Positions 26,361-36,768 of a stretch of 64,000 nt of DNA are shown one piece after another. The DNA comes from Myxococcales bacterium. Its GTDB lineage: Bacteria > Myxococcota_A > Polyangia > Haliangiales > Haliangiaceae. A program made the translations under genes and the position numbers. Below the pieces are notes generated by a model, which worked only from the letters and a program-made list of their open reading frames with translations, did not search any database and was not told where the DNA came from. Positions within the stretch are counted from its first letter, which is position 1, and every line of letters begins with the position of its first letter. Location: assembly GCA_016794525.1 (NCBI GenBank), contig JAEUJY010000090.1, positions 40,877 through 104,876 on the forward strand, read 5' to 3'.

Positions 26361-26379
26361 CGCGGCGATGGTGCCACGT

Positions 26380-26853
26380 TCACCGCAGGCACGGCGCGAG
26401 CAGCGGGTCGCTCGCGAACTGCTCGCGGTAGTACCACGGGTCGCTGCGGCGCACGCCCGCGGCGATCGCGGCGACCGCGGCGCAGTCGCCGCGCCGCGCG
26501 TACTCGTAGGCCGCGAGCGTGTCGCGATCGAGCGACACGTCGACCATCGGCGGCGGCGCGGCCGCCTCGGCCTCGGGCTCCTCGTCGCCGATCTGGACCA
26601 GGCTGACCACCCCGACCGCGATCAGCGCGGCGCCCGCGAGCGCGATGGCGCGCCCCACGGGGCGGAAGTCAGGGTCGAAGCTGCCGTAGGGGTCGTCGGG
26701 GCTGGCCGGCTCGGGGCCGTCGCCGCTGGCGATCGCGACGCCGGTCACCGCGGTGACGACGCCGAGCCCGATGGCCACACCCGAGGTCGACCGGGTGGCG
26801 CAGCCAGTGGTGGCGAGAGTGGACAGGACGAGGGCGAGGGCCACGGCGCGCAT
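26380..26853 (-). CDS. Small lipoprotein with one membrane helix
   Basis: 157 residues from the ATG at 26853. The signal MRAVALALVLSTLATTGC gives Cys18 as lipid anchor, followed by two hydrophobic stretches (about 24-42 and 68-90) and an acidic C-terminal domain ending in WYYREQFASDPLLAPCLR. The frame is open upstream, but that part lacks any signal and overlaps the pntA leader. It may be the first gene of a two-gene unit with the hypothetical gene that follows. Function unknown. Confidence 0.7.
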   Translation of the reverse strand: MRAVALALVLSTLATTGCATRSTSGVAIGLGVVTAVTGVAIASGDGPEPASPDDPYGSFDPDFRPVGRAIALAGAALIAVGVVSLVQIGDEEPEAEAAAPPPMVDVSLDRDTLAAYEYARRGDCAAVAAIAAGVRRSDPWYYREQFASDPLLAPCLR

Positions 26854-27061
26854 GCCCCGGCGATGTGCAACCCGCGGTCCAACCACCCAGCCGGCCGGGC
26901 GCCGGGCAAACGCGCGCCAGCGTGGGAGTTCCACCACCCCGGCCGCCCAGTTCCGCCCAGTTGGTCTGGCGAAAACCTGGCTGCGCCATTCGTCGCACCC
27001 CCCGTAACCCGTCGGAAGCCCTTGCACGACTCGGCCTCGCCGGGGCAAGGTCCGCCCGATC
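26854..27061. other. Divergent intergenic region upstream of pntAB
   Basis: 208 bp without a gene. It must carry the promoters of the lipoprotein gene and of pntAB. TTGCAC at 27023-27028 is the best -35-like hexamer, but no good -10 follows it. No repeat or riboswitch-like structure is evident. Confidence 0.4.
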
Positions 27062-28675
27062 ATGAAGCTAGGCATCGTCAAGGAGATCCGCCCCGACGAG
27101 CGCCGGGTAGCCGCCGCGCCGTCCACGGTGGGCAAGTGGGTCAAGGCTGGCTGGGAGGTCGTGGTCGAGGCGGGTGCGGGTGCCGGCGCGTCCTTCCCCG
27201 ACGACCTCTACAAGGCCGCTGGCGCCACCGTGCTCGACACCGCCGCCGCGGTCTGGAGCCAGGCCGACGTGGTGTGCAAGGTGCGCCCGCCGGGCGAGCG
27301 CGCCGACGGCACCCACGAGGCCGACTCGGTGCGCGAGGGTCAGGTCCTGATCTCGTTCATCTACCCGGCGCAGAACAAGGCGCTGGTCGATCGCCTCGCC
27401 GCCCGCAAGGCGACGGTGCTGGCGATGGACTGCATCCCGCGCATCAGCCGCGCGCAGAAGGTCGACGCGCTGTCGTCGATGGCCAACATCTCGGGGTACC
27501 GCGCGATCGTCGAGGCGGCCCAGAAGTTCGGCTCGTTCTTCACCGGCCAGATCACCGCCGCCGGCAAGGTCGCGCCGGCCAAGGTGCTGGTGATCGGCAC
27601 CGGCGTCGCCGGCCTGGCCGCGCTCGGCGCCGCCAAGGGCCTGGGCGCGATCGTCCGCGCCTTCGACGTCCGCGCCGCGGCCGCCGACCAGGTGAAGTCG
27701 ATGGGGGCCGAGTTCTTGACCGTCGAGATCGCGGAGTCGGGCGAGGGCCAGGGCGGCTACGCCAAGGAGATGAGCAAGGAGTTCATCGACGCCGAGATGG
27801 CCCTGTTCCGCAAGCAGGCGGCCGAGGTCAACATCGTCGTCACGACCGCGCTCATCCCCGGCAAGCCGGCGCCCAAGCTGTGGCTCAAGGACATGGTCGA
27901 GGCGATGAAGCCGGGCTCGGTCGTCGTCGACCTGGCCGCCGAGGCCGGCGGCAACTGCGACCTGACCAAGCCGGGCGAGGCCGTCGAGCACAACGGCGTC
28001 ACGATCATCGGCTACACCGACCTGCCGAGCCGCATGGCCAACGTGTCGAGCGAGCTGTACGGCACCAACCTGTGGCACCTGCTCGACGAGCTGGGCGGCG
28101 TCGCCAAGTGGAAGGTCGATCACGGCAACGACATCGTCCGCGGCGCGCTGGTGCTCGACGCCGGCGAGCTGACCTGGCCGCCGCCCAAGCCGGCCGCGCC
28201 GCCGACGCCGGCGGTCACCGCGCCGCCCCCGCCCGCGCCCGCCGTCAAGCACGAGCCGGTCAAGGGCCACGGCCACGGCCACGGCGCCGCGCCGGCCAAG
28301 CCGATGCCGGCGGCGTTCCTGCTCGGCCTGCTGGTGGTGTTCGCGGGCGCGTTCCTCGGCATGCGCTTCGGCATGTCGCAGACCGACGTCTCGCCGTCGA
28401 CCTCGGCGCTGGTGCAGCACCTGACGGTGTTCGTGCTGGCGGTGTTCGTCGGCTGGCAGGTGGTGTGGAACGTCACCCCGGCCCTGCACACACCGCTGAT
28501 GAGCGTCACCAACGCGGTCAGCGGCATCATCGTCATCGGCGGCCTGCTCGCGACCGGATCCGGCAAGCTCACCACCTCGAGCGCGGTCGCCATCGCGGCG
28601 GTCCTGTTCGCCACCATCAACATCGCCGGCGGCTTCTGGGTCACCCGCCGCATGCTCGCGATGTTCCGGAAGTAG
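27062..28675 (+). CDS. pntA: NAD(P) transhydrogenase subunit alpha (single-chain, dI + membrane part)
   Basis: 537 residues. Residues 1-380 form the NAD(H)-binding domain [18 protein letters not shown], the Rossmann loop [20 protein letters not shown] and the GYTDLPSRM loop. A Pro/His-rich hinge (HGHGHG near residue 410) leads to four membrane helices (about 415-537). PntA with PntB couples hydride transfer from NADH to NADP+ to proton flow across the inner membrane, supplying NADPH. The alpha1 and alpha2 parts are fused as in E. coli rather than split as in Rhodospirillum. PntB follows 9 bp later. Confidence 0.96.
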   Translation: MKLGIVKEIRPDERRVAAAPSTVGKWVKAGWEVVVEAGAGAGASFPDDLYKAAGATVLDTAAAVWSQADVVCKVRPPGERADGTHEADSVREGQVLISFIYPAQNKALVDRLAARKATVLAMDCIPRISRAQKVDALSSMANISGYRAIVEAAQKFGSFFTGQITAAGKVAPAKVLVIGTGVAGLAALGAAKGLGAIVRAFDVRAAAADQVKSMGAEFLTVEIAESGEGQGGYAKEMSKEFIDAEMALFRKQAAEVNIVVTTALIPGKPAPKLWLKDMVEAMKPGSVVVDLAAEAGGNCDLTKPGEAVEHNGVTIIGYTDLPSRMANVSSELYGTNLWHLLDELGGVAKWKVDHGNDIVRGALVLDAGELTWPPPKPAAPPTPAVTAPPPPAPAVKHEPVKGHGHGHGAAPAKPMPAAFLLGLLVVFAGAFLGMRFGMSQTDVSPSTSALVQHLTVFVLAVFVGWQVVWNVTPALHTPLMSVTNAVSGIIVIGGLLATGSGKLTTSSAVAIAAVLFATINIAGGFWVTRRMLAMFRK

Positions 28676-28684
28676 GAGCCCGCC

Positions 28685-30073
28685 ATGGAAGCGATCTACA
28701 CGCCGCCCATCGCGCTGGCCTTCCTGGTCGCCGCGGCCCTGTTCATCCTCGCCCTGCGCGGCCTGTCCAACCAGGAGACCGCCAAGCGCGGCAACCTGTT
28801 CGGCATCGTCGGCATGGCCATCGCGATCGTCGCGACGCTGTTCATCCCCGACTTCAAGATCCACCCGCTGGTGGTGGTCGCGATCGCCGGCGGCGGCGCG
28901 CTCGGCGCGTTCCTCGCGGTTCGGGTCGGCATGACCCAGATGCCCGAGCTGGTGGCGCTCCTGCACAGCTTCGTCGGCCTGGCCGCGGTGCTGGTCGGCT
29001 TCGCGCTACAGCTGGCCGGCGGCCACGCCGATCTGACCCACAAGATCGAGGTCTACATCGACGTCATCATCGGCGCGATCACCGTCACCGGCTCGATCCT
29101 GGCGTTCCTCAAGCTGCGCGGCTCGGTGTCGGGCAAGCCGCTGCTCCTGCCGGCGCGGCACATGCTGAACCTCGGCATGCTGATCGCGATCGTCGTGTTC
29201 GGCGTGCTGTACGGCAAGGACGGCCACACCTGGGCGCTGGCCGCGGGCGCCGCGGTGGCGTGCGTGCTCGGCGTGCACCTGGTGGCCGCGATCGGCGGCG
29301 CCGACATGCCGGTCGTGGTGTCGATGCTCAACAGCTACTCGGGGTGGACCGCCGCGGCGGCCGGCTTCATGCTCAGCAACGACGTGCTGATCGTGACCGG
29401 CGCGCTGGTCGGCAGCTCGGGCGCGATCCTCAGCTACATCATGTGCCGGGCGATGAACCGGTCGATCTGGAACGTCATCTTCGGCGGCTTCGGCGCCGAC
29501 CCGCCCAAGGCCGCGGCCGGCGCGCCGGCGCAGCCCGCCGGCGAGGTGCTCGACATCGATCAGGCCGGCCTGGTCGACAAGCTGCTCGAGTCCAAGCAGG
29601 TGGTGATCGTGCCCGGCTACGGCATGGCCGTGGCGCGGGCCCAGCACGCGGTGCGCGAGCTGACCGAGATCCTGCGCGGCAAGGACATCGGCGTGCGGTT
29701 CGCGATCCACCCGGTCGCCGGCCGCCTGCCCGGCCACATGAACGTGCTCCTGGCCGAGGCCTCGGTGCCGTACGACATCGTCCTCGAGATGGACGAGATC
29801 AACGGCGACCTGCCGAGCACCGACGTGGTGATCGTCATCGGCGCCAACGACATCGTCAACCCGGGCGCCGAGGACGATCCGGCGTCGCCGATCTACGGCA
29901 TGCCGGTCTTGCAGGTGTGGAAGTCCAAGCTGGTGGTCGTCAACAAGCGCTCGCGCGCGGCCGGCTACGCCGGCGTCGACAACCCGCTATTCTACAAGCC
30001 GGTGACCCGGATGCTGTTCGGCGACGCCAAGGGCGCGATCGAGAAGCTGGTCACCGAGCTGCGCACGCGGTGA
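28685..30073 (+). CDS. pntB: NAD(P) transhydrogenase subunit beta
   Basis: 462 residues, with AGGAG 7 nt before the ATG. The first ~270 residues are eight or nine membrane helices (domain II) including [14 protein letters not shown] and [17 protein letters not shown]. The C-terminal ~190 residues are the NADP(H)-binding domain [57 protein letters not shown] and [17 protein letters not shown]. All signature loops are present, so the enzyme should be functional. The stop overlaps a GTG (GTGA) that may start the next gene. Confidence 0.97.
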   Translation: MEAIYTPPIALAFLVAAALFILALRGLSNQETAKRGNLFGIVGMAIAIVATLFIPDFKIHPLVVVAIAGGGALGAFLAVRVGMTQMPELVALLHSFVGLAAVLVGFALQLAGGHADLTHKIEVYIDVIIGAITVTGSILAFLKLRGSVSGKPLLLPARHMLNLGMLIAIVVFGVLYGKDGHTWALAAGAAVACVLGVHLVAAIGGADMPVVVSMLNSYSGWTAAAAGFMLSNDVLIVTGALVGSSGAILSYIMCRAMNRSIWNVIFGGFGADPPKAAAGAPAQPAGEVLDIDQAGLVDKLLESKQVVIVPGYGMAVARAQHAVRELTEILRGKDIGVRFAIHPVAGRLPGHMNVLLAEASVPYDIVLEMDEINGDLPSTDVVIVIGANDIVNPGAEDDPASPIYGMPVLQVWKSKLVVVNKRSRAAGYAGVDNPLFYKPVTRMLFGDAKGAIEKLVTELRTR

Positions 30074-30078
30074 GCGCG

Positions 30079-30900
30079 ATGGCGCGCGGAGCTCGCGGGT
30101 GGCCGGCGCTGGTGACGGCGCTCGTGGTGGCGTGCCGCGGCGGCGACAAGGCGCCGCCGCCCCCGCCGACGGCCGCGGTGGTGATCGACGCCGGGGCGCC
30201 GCGCGACGCCGCGCCCGCGATCGACGCGGCGCCGGCGCGCACGCCGGACGAGCTGCGGCCGGCGGTCGAGCAGTTCTTCGCCGACTGGGACGCCGGGCGC
30301 GATCAGGCGATCGTCGATCGCTTCGCGCCGGCGCAGCGCGCCGCGATCACCGCGGCGCGGGTGGCGCGGTCGCGGACCCAGCTGATCGCCAAGAGCGGCG
30401 GCTTCCAGGCGATCGCGACGCTGGTGACCGCGGCGGCGGCCAAGGGCGGGACCTCGGCGCAGGGCACCGCGCGCTTCGCCAACGGCGTTTACACCTACGA
30501 CCTGACCTTCGCCGCCGGCGAGCCGCTGCAGCTGGCCGGGTTCCGGGTGACGCCGCCGCCCGAGCTGGCGACGTTGCCGCCGGCGGCCGACGCGGTCCCG
30601 GTGGCGAAGGCCGCGCTCGACGCGCTGCGGGCCCGCGACCTGGCGCGGTTCACCGCGGTCGCGCAGCTCGACGTCGTCGACGAGGTCGCCCCGGACTTCG
30701 CGAAGCGGCTCGACGAGGTGTGGGGCTACTTCGGCGCGATCAAGTCGGTGACCGCGGTGCCGACGCCCGACTGCAAGGCCACCTGCGTCAAGTACGCGGT
30801 GGTCGGCGCCAAGGGCACCGGCAGCGTCTACTTCTCGCTGACCGTCGACATCAACCGCTGGTTCGTGGCGCACTTCGACATCTCGCCGCCGCCGCCGTGA
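30079..30900 (+). CDS. Lipoprotein downstream of pntB
   Basis: 273 residues from the ATG at 30079. A GTG at 30070 overlapping the pntB stop is an alternative start. The signal ends in the lipobox LVVAC, followed by a Pro/Ala/Asp tether. The mature part has two similar halves of ~100 residues (VEQFFADWDAGRDQAIVDRFAP and AALDALRARDLARFTAVAQLD), each resembling small cystatin/NTF2-like domains as in DUF3887/DUF4878 proteins. The role is unknown. The last 73 bp overlap the 3' end of the convergent citrate-synthase-like gene. Confidence 0.75.
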   Translation: MARGARGWPALVTALVVACRGGDKAPPPPPTAAVVIDAGAPRDAAPAIDAAPARTPDELRPAVEQFFADWDAGRDQAIVDRFAPAQRAAITAARVARSRTQLIAKSGGFQAIATLVTAAAAKGGTSAQGTARFANGVYTYDLTFAAGEPLQLAGFRVTPPPELATLPPAADAVPVAKAALDALRARDLARFTAVAQLDVVDEVAPDFAKRLDEVWGYFGAIKSVTAVPTPDCKATCVKYAVVGAKGTGSVYFSLTVDINRWFVAHFDISPPPP

Positions 30901-31886
30901 GCCCGGGCCGGCGGCCGCGCCGGCGCCGCCGACCGCGCGACCGCCGCGGGTTCGATCACGCCGCGCTCGTCGGCGTAGACCGCCTGCGCGAACACCGCGG
31001 CCATCACCCAGTGGTTCGACACCGCGTGGACCTGGGCCGCGGTCATGTCGAAGTCGAGCAGGATCGCGGCGGCCCACGCGGCGGCGGTCGAGCGCAGCCC
31101 CTTGGCCGCGGCGAACGCGGCGTCGGCCGCGCGCAAGAGCGTCACGTACGGCAGCTCGGCGCGGCCGTAGCGCCGCAGCAGGTCCTCGATCACCGGCACC
31201 CGCTCGTCGGGGCCGACCGCCGGCCGCCCGAAGCCGCGCACCTTCTCGCGGCGGGCCAGCACCTCGGCGACGACGTCGGCGACCGTGCGCCCGGCGGCGA
31301 CCGCGGCCCGGCACCGCTCGAGGAACCGCGCGCAGTCGGCCGCGGCGGCGCCCGCGACGACCTCGGAGCCCATCATCGCGACGCCGGCCATCGCCGCCGC
31401 GCCGACGCCGCCGCCGCGCGCCGCGACCCGCCGGGTCACCGCCATCGGCCAGGCCCGGCGATCGAGCAAGAGGTTGGCGGTGGCGAACGCGTCGAGCAGC
31501 TCGGCGTGGCGCGGCCCCAGCTCCTTGCCGGTGATCGCGTAGATCGCGGCCTGCGAGAAGCTCTTCTGCCCGACCAGATCGGCGAACAGGTAGCGCGCGC
31601 GCAGCGCGTGATCGTCGCGCGCGCGGTCGAGGTAGCCGAGCTCGGGCTGGTACTGCATGCCCGGCGGCAGCGCGGCCACCGCCAGCGGCGCGGCGCCGCC
31701 GTCGGCGTAGGCGCGCTCGAGCTCGGCCCGGTGCGCGACCAGCCAGTCGATCGTGGCGCCGAGGCCGTCGGGGCGGACGCTAGCCAGCGCAGTGGTCACC
31801 GCCATCCACGGCGGGACGCGCAGCGCCCCGGCGTCGTAGAGCGAGGCCAGCGCGTCGGCGGTGTGCGGATCGGCGGCGTCGATCAT
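30828..31886 (-). CDS. Citrate-synthase-like protein lacking catalytic histidines
   Basis: 352 residues from the ATG at 31886. A GTG at 31892 would overlap the upstream stop as GTGA and suggests coupling. All-helical. The block MGSEVVAGAAAADCARFLE, then VRGFGRPAVGPDER and AAAILLDFDMTAAQVHAVSNH, resembles the citrate synthase/citryl-CoA lyase fold. However, the two catalytic His positions (HGGAN and GFGHxVY in true synthases) read differently here, while an Asp near LLDFD is kept. It is the third gene of a ketosynthase-ThDP enzyme operon, so a non-canonical acyl-CoA or acyl-ACP condensing or cleaving role is possible. The last 24 residues are read antisense to the neighbouring lipoprotein gene. 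Family assignment is by motif only. Confidence 0.7.
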   Translation of the reverse strand: MIDAADPHTADALASLYDAGALRVPPWMAVTTALASVRPDGLGATIDWLVAHRAELERAYADGGAAPLAVAALPPGMQYQPELGYLDRARDDHALRARYLFADLVGQKSFSQAAIYAITGKELGPRHAELLDAFATANLLLDRRAWPMAVTRRVAARGGGVGAAAMAGVAMMGSEVVAGAAAADCARFLERCRAAVAAGRTVADVVAEVLARREKVRGFGRPAVGPDERVPVIEDLLRRYGRAELPYVTLLRAADAAFAAAKGLRSTAAAWAAAILLDFDMTAAQVHAVSNHWVMAAVFAQAVYADERGVIEPAAVARSAAPARPPARAHGGGGEMSKCATNQRLMSTVSEK

Positions 31887-31888
31887 GG

Positions 31889-33604
31889 TCACGCCTTCCC
31901 GCTGGTGAAGCCCTGCTGCATCAGGCTCTTGTTGCGGCGGCCCGACGGCGGCGCCTCGCGCGGATCGACCGTCACGTCGAGCACCCACGGCCCGCGCGCC
32001 ACCAGCGCGCGCTCGAGCGCCGGCCCCAGCTCGAGCTCGGTCGCGACCCGCTCGCCGTCGGCGCCGATCGCCCGCGCCATCGCGACGAAGTCGACCCGCG
32101 GCAGGTCGCACGAGAACGGCTCCCAGCCCATGACCTTCATGCCCTGCGCGCACATCAGGTAGCAGGCGTCGTTGAGGATCACCCACAGCGCGTCGGCCCG
32201 GTACTGCACCGCGCTGTGCAGCTCGTTCATCATCATCATCGCGCCGTCGCCGACCACCGCGACCGCCTTGTCGCCGCGGGCCAGCGCCGCGCCGACGACG
32301 CCGGTGGTGGCGTGGCCCATCGAGCCGAACCCGGTCGACACCCGGTAGCGGCCGGGCTCGCGGTAGCGCAGGTGGTGGGTCGACCAGCAGAACGAGTTGC
32401 CGCTCTCGGCCATCAGCCAGGCGTCGGAGCCGTCGACGATCACCCGCTGCAGCTCCTCGAACAGGTACTGCGGGCGCACGCCGCCGGTGGCGCGCGGGCT
32501 GTGCAGCGGCCCGCGGCGCGGCGCGCTGGGCGCGGCCGACGCGGCGGGCGGCTCGCCGAGCACCGCCAGCAGCGCCTCGACGTAGGCCCCGATCTCGGCG
32601 ACCACCGCGTGGGTCGGCACGTGCGGGTAGGCCACGCCCAGCGCCGCGGGATCGGCGTCGACGTGGATGAACGCCTCGGCCGGGGTCAGCTCGCTGGCCC
32701 AGAACGACGTCGACTCGCCCATCCGCGTGCCCAGCACCAGCGTGTAGGCCGGGCGGTCGGCGGTGAGCAGATCGTCGACGCGGGTGTGGCCGCCCAGGCC
32801 GGTGACGCCGAGGAAGCGCGGGTGATCCTCGGGGAAGACGCCCTTGCCGCGCGGCGAGCACATGACCCGCGCGTCGAGGCGCTCGACCAGCCGGCGGATC
32901 GGGCCGGCGGCGTGGCGCGCGCCGTAGCCGAGCCACACCACCGGGCGGGCCGCGGCCAGCAGCGCCGCGTGGGCGGCGATCGTCGCCGGCGCGCAGCTCG
33001 GCACCAGCGCGCTGCGATCGGCGGCCACCAGCGGCGTCGGACACGGCGCGTGCTGGATGTCGATCGGCAGGCTGAGGTGGGCGACGAAGCCGCCCGGGCG
33101 GGTGAGCCCGCTGGCCAGCTGCGCGATCGCCGGCGCCAGCTGCGCCGGGTGCTCGATCGTCGTCGCGTAGTGCAGCGCGCCGCCGGGCAGGTACAGGCCG
33201 TGGGCGCCGATCGTCGCCGGGCTGGTCTCCTGGGTCGCGACCCGGCCGCGGTTGGCGGCCACCGTCGACGCCGACACGAAGATCACGTGGGCGCCGTCCC
33301 AGCGCGCGGCCAGCATGCCGGTGAGCGCGTTGGTCAGGCCGGGCCCCGCGGTGGTGAACACCAGCACCGGCCGCCGGCTGGCGAGCGACGCCTCGATCGC
33401 GGCGAACGCGGCGCCGGCCTCGTGCCGCAGGTGCAGCGTGGTGAGGTCGCCGTGGGCGACGGCGTGGAAGAACGGCGCGATCGCGCCGCCCATGACGCCG
33501 AACGCGTGGGTGACGCCGAGCTGGCGCAGCGCGCCGACCAGCGCGGTCGAGACGGTGGCGACGGGCGCGGCCGTGGGCGCCGACAGCGGACGGGAGGGAT
33601 GCAT
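31889..33604 (-). CDS. ThDP-dependent acetolactate-synthase-like enzyme
   Basis: 571 residues. Domains in order: PYR domain with catalytic Glu (LRHEAGAAFAAIEAS) and TTAGPGLTNALTGMLAA; central domain (AARPVVWLGYGARHAAGP); PP domain with the ThDP/Mg motif GDGAMMMMNE followed by LNDACYLMCAQG. The fold is that of acetohydroxyacid synthase, but nothing suggests branched-chain amino-acid synthesis: there is no small subunit and no ilvC neighbour. It looks more like ScyA-type enzymes that make acyloins from 2-oxo acids. It lies 52 bp behind the FabF-type gene and overlaps the citrate-synthase-like gene, so it belongs to one operon. Confidence 0.88.
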   Translation of the reverse strand: MHPSRPLSAPTAAPVATVSTALVGALRQLGVTHAFGVMGGAIAPFFHAVAHGDLTTLHLRHEAGAAFAAIEASLASRRPVLVFTTAGPGLTNALTGMLAARWDGAHVIFVSASTVAANRGRVATQETSPATIGAHGLYLPGGALHYATTIEHPAQLAPAIAQLASGLTRPGGFVAHLSLPIDIQHAPCPTPLVAADRSALVPSCAPATIAAHAALLAAARPVVWLGYGARHAAGPIRRLVERLDARVMCSPRGKGVFPEDHPRFLGVTGLGGHTRVDDLLTADRPAYTLVLGTRMGESTSFWASELTPAEAFIHVDADPAALGVAYPHVPTHAVVAEIGAYVEALLAVLGEPPAASAAPSAPRRGPLHSPRATGGVRPQYLFEELQRVIVDGSDAWLMAESGNSFCWSTHHLRYREPGRYRVSTGFGSMGHATTGVVGAALARGDKAVAVVGDGAMMMMNELHSAVQYRADALWVILNDACYLMCAQGMKVMGWEPFSCDLPRVDFVAMARAIGADGERVATELELGPALERALVARGPWVLDVTVDPREAPPSGRRNKSLMQQGFTSGKA

Positions 33605-33656
33605 CGATGGCTCCAGGGTGCGAAGGGGCGAAGGGCGAAGGGGGCGCGGCGACGCG

Positions 33657-34979
33657 CTAGAACGCGAACTCGTCGCGGGGCGCGGCGCGCTGCGCGGCGA
33701 CGCGCGGGGCGTCGGCGCGGCGGGTGAGCACGAGGCTGGTGGCGACGCCGCCGGCGCCGAAGCCGTTCTTGATCAGCACGCGCGCGGCGTGGGGGCGGGC
33801 GCGGTCGACGACGTGGTCGAGCGCGCACGCCGGATCGGGCTCGGCGAGGTTGATCGTCGGCAGCACGACGCCGGCGTCCATCGCGGCGACCGCCAGCGCG
33901 GTCTCGATCGCGCCGGCCGCGCCGAACGCGTGGCCGTGCATCGACTTGGTGGCCGACACCGGCACCGCGGCGGCGCGCGCGCCGAGCACCGCGGTGATCG
34001 CGCGGGCCTCGGCGACGTCACCCTGCGGCGTCCCGGTGCCGTGGGCGCTGATCGCGTCGACGGCGTCGGCGCCGAGCCCGGCGTCGGCGAGCGCCAGCCG
34101 CATCGCCCGGGCCCAGGCCTGCCCGGTCGGCTCGGGGTTGATGACGTGGTAGGCGTCGTTGACCACCGCCGCGCCGGCGACCAGCGCGTAGACGTGGGCG
34201 CCGCGGGCGCGCGCGCGGTCGAGCCGCTCGAGCACCAGCATGCCGGCGCCCTCGGCCAGCACGAAGCCGCGCCGGCCGCGCGCGAACGGCGCGCACGCCG
34301 CGTGGGGCTCGCGGGTGACGTGCATGCCCGACGCGACGAACGACGCGTAGGCGGCGACCGAGCGCATGCTCGACTCGCAGCCGCCGACCAGCATGGCGTC
34401 GGCGCGCCCCAGCCGGATCTGATCGGCGGCCAGCGCGATCGCCGACGTGCCCGACGCGCAGGCGTTGGCGACCCCCCACGACGGCCCGCGCAGCTGGTGC
34501 TGCAGCGCGAGCAGGCCGGTGACCGCGGTGCCGGTGATGCCGATCGCCGTCAGCCGCGGGATCGCGTCGGCGCCGTCGCCGGCGAACGCGGTGGCGAGCG
34601 CGCGATGCCACAGCTCGGCGCCGGCGAGCCCGGCGCCGACGACGCAGCCGAAGCGGTCGCGCGCGTCGGCGGTGGCGTCGGCCAGCCCGGCGTCGGCCAT
34701 GGCCTCGGCCGCCGCGGCCAGCGCGTACAGCACGCCCGGCTCCTGCCGCGCCGCGAACCGCGGCTCGAGGTGCGGATCGGGCTCGAAGTCGACGACGGTG
34801 CCGCCGACGCGGTGGTGCTGCGGGTGATCGGGGGCCAGCCACGGCGACGTGTACGCGCGGATGCCGCTCGCGCCGGCGCGCGCGCGCTCGAGCGCGGCGG
34901 GCAGCGAGTTGCCGAGCGGGCACACCACGCCGAGGCCGGTGATGGCGACTTGCGGTGACGACGATTCCTGCACGCCCAC
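33657..34979 (-). CDS. FabF-type beta-ketoacyl-ACP synthase
   Basis: 440 residues from a GTG. It has the full ketosynthase triad: Cys in NACASG, His in AHGTGTPQGD and His in TKSMHGHAFGAAG, with the thiolase-fold ending KNGFGAGGVATSLVL. Members extend an acyl-ACP by decarboxylative condensation with malonyl-ACP. No acyl carrier protein, FabD or FabG gene lies nearby, so this is unlikely to be the housekeeping fabF. As the first gene of the ketosynthase-ThDP-citrate-synthase-like operon it may feed a small specialised pathway. Its 300-bp leader holds repeated TGTCACC elements. Confidence 0.92.
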   Translation of the reverse strand: MGVQESSSPQVAITGLGVVCPLGNSLPAALERARAGASGIRAYTSPWLAPDHPQHHRVGGTVVDFEPDPHLEPRFAARQEPGVLYALAAAAEAMADAGLADATADARDRFGCVVGAGLAGAELWHRALATAFAGDGADAIPRLTAIGITGTAVTGLLALQHQLRGPSWGVANACASGTSAIALAADQIRLGRADAMLVGGCESSMRSVAAYASFVASGMHVTREPHAACAPFARGRRGFVLAEGAGMLVLERLDRARARGAHVYALVAGAAVVNDAYHVINPEPTGQAWARAMRLALADAGLGADAVDAISAHGTGTPQGDVAEARAITAVLGARAAAVPVSATKSMHGHAFGAAGAIETALAVAAMDAGVVLPTINLAEPDPACALDHVVDRARPHAARVLIKNGFGAGGVATSLVLTRRADAPRVAAQRAAPRDEFAF

Positions 34980-35279
34980 CGCTTGAGCACGCCCGATGCC
35001 ACCGCGAACCGCGCGGAATCGCTCGCCGTCACGCCACCACTGTCACCGCCGGCGTGCCCTGCCCCGCCGCTGTCACCCCCGCGGTGACATCCTGGCGCCT
35101 GTCGAGCTTCGCGCGCAGCGCATGGGCCGCGCGCCAACCTCCGCGCGACGCATGGCCCCCGCTGCACGCTCTCGCGTTTCGGGTGGGGGCCGGTTCGACG
35201 TCCACGTCGGGACGCGGTGCTTCATCGCGAACCGTGAACCACCTGCCTCCACCTGGGTCCTTGCGAAAGGCCCTCCTGG
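34980..35279. other. 300-bp intergenic region between kinase and ketosynthase genes
   Basis: Both flanking genes are on the minus strand, so this is the 3' side of the kinase gene and the promoter region of the ketosynthase operon. It contains the TGTCACC cluster described separately. No ORF with a convincing start lies in it. Confidence 0.5.
35041..35089. promoter_or_regulatory. Tandem TGTCACC operator-like elements
   Basis: TGTCACC occurs at 35041-35047 and again at 35071-35077, exactly 30 bp (three helical turns) apart. The second copy is the left arm of a perfect palindrome TGTCACC-CCCGC-GGTGACA (35071-35089). A GTCAC also lies at 35028-35032. The cluster is 49-110 bp upstream of the ketosynthase start and has the form of a multi-site operator. 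Confidence 0.5.
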
Positions 35280-36731
<1,452 letters not shown>

Positions 36732-36738
36732 CGCGCGC

Positions 36739-36744
36739 AGTGTA
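36739..36744 (-). promoter_or_regulatory. TANNNT -10-like box (TACACT), 7 nt before the kinase ATG
   Basis: On the minus strand TACACT ends 7 nt before the kinase start, with no Shine-Dalgarno sequence. It is one arm of the inverted repeat at 36740-36761. Confidence 0.45.
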
Positions 36745-36761
36745 GCCGAAAAGTGCTACAC
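36740..36761. promoter_or_regulatory. Inverted repeat made of back-to-back -10-like boxes
   Basis: GTGTAGC / GCTACAC, 7 bp perfect with an 8-nt spacer, fills the 37-bp gap between the divergent kinase and cyaY starts. Each arm gives a GCTACAC(T/G) sequence 6-7 nt before a start codon, so the symmetry may come from two facing promoters, or the site may bind a dimeric regulator. Confidence 0.5.
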
Positions 36762-36768
36762 GATCGTC

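Noticed and set aside
26230..30900. A 1,556-codon open frame on the plus strand
   Set aside because: Only its last 273 codons (from 30079) are a real lipoprotein. The rest is the out-of-frame shadow of pntA/pntB and has the Arg/Pro/Gly-rich composition of G+C-driven open frames.
31889..33604. ilvB (branched-chain amino-acid synthesis)
   Set aside because: There is no ilvN/ilvH small subunit or ilvC, and the context is a ketosynthase operon. The call was kept at the level of ThDP acetolactate-synthase-like enzyme.
33657..34979. Housekeeping fabF of fatty-acid synthesis
   Set aside because: No acpP, fabD, fabG or fabH is adjacent and the operon partners are a ThDP enzyme and a citrate-synthase-like protein, so the primary role is not supported, although it cannot be excluded from sequence alone.
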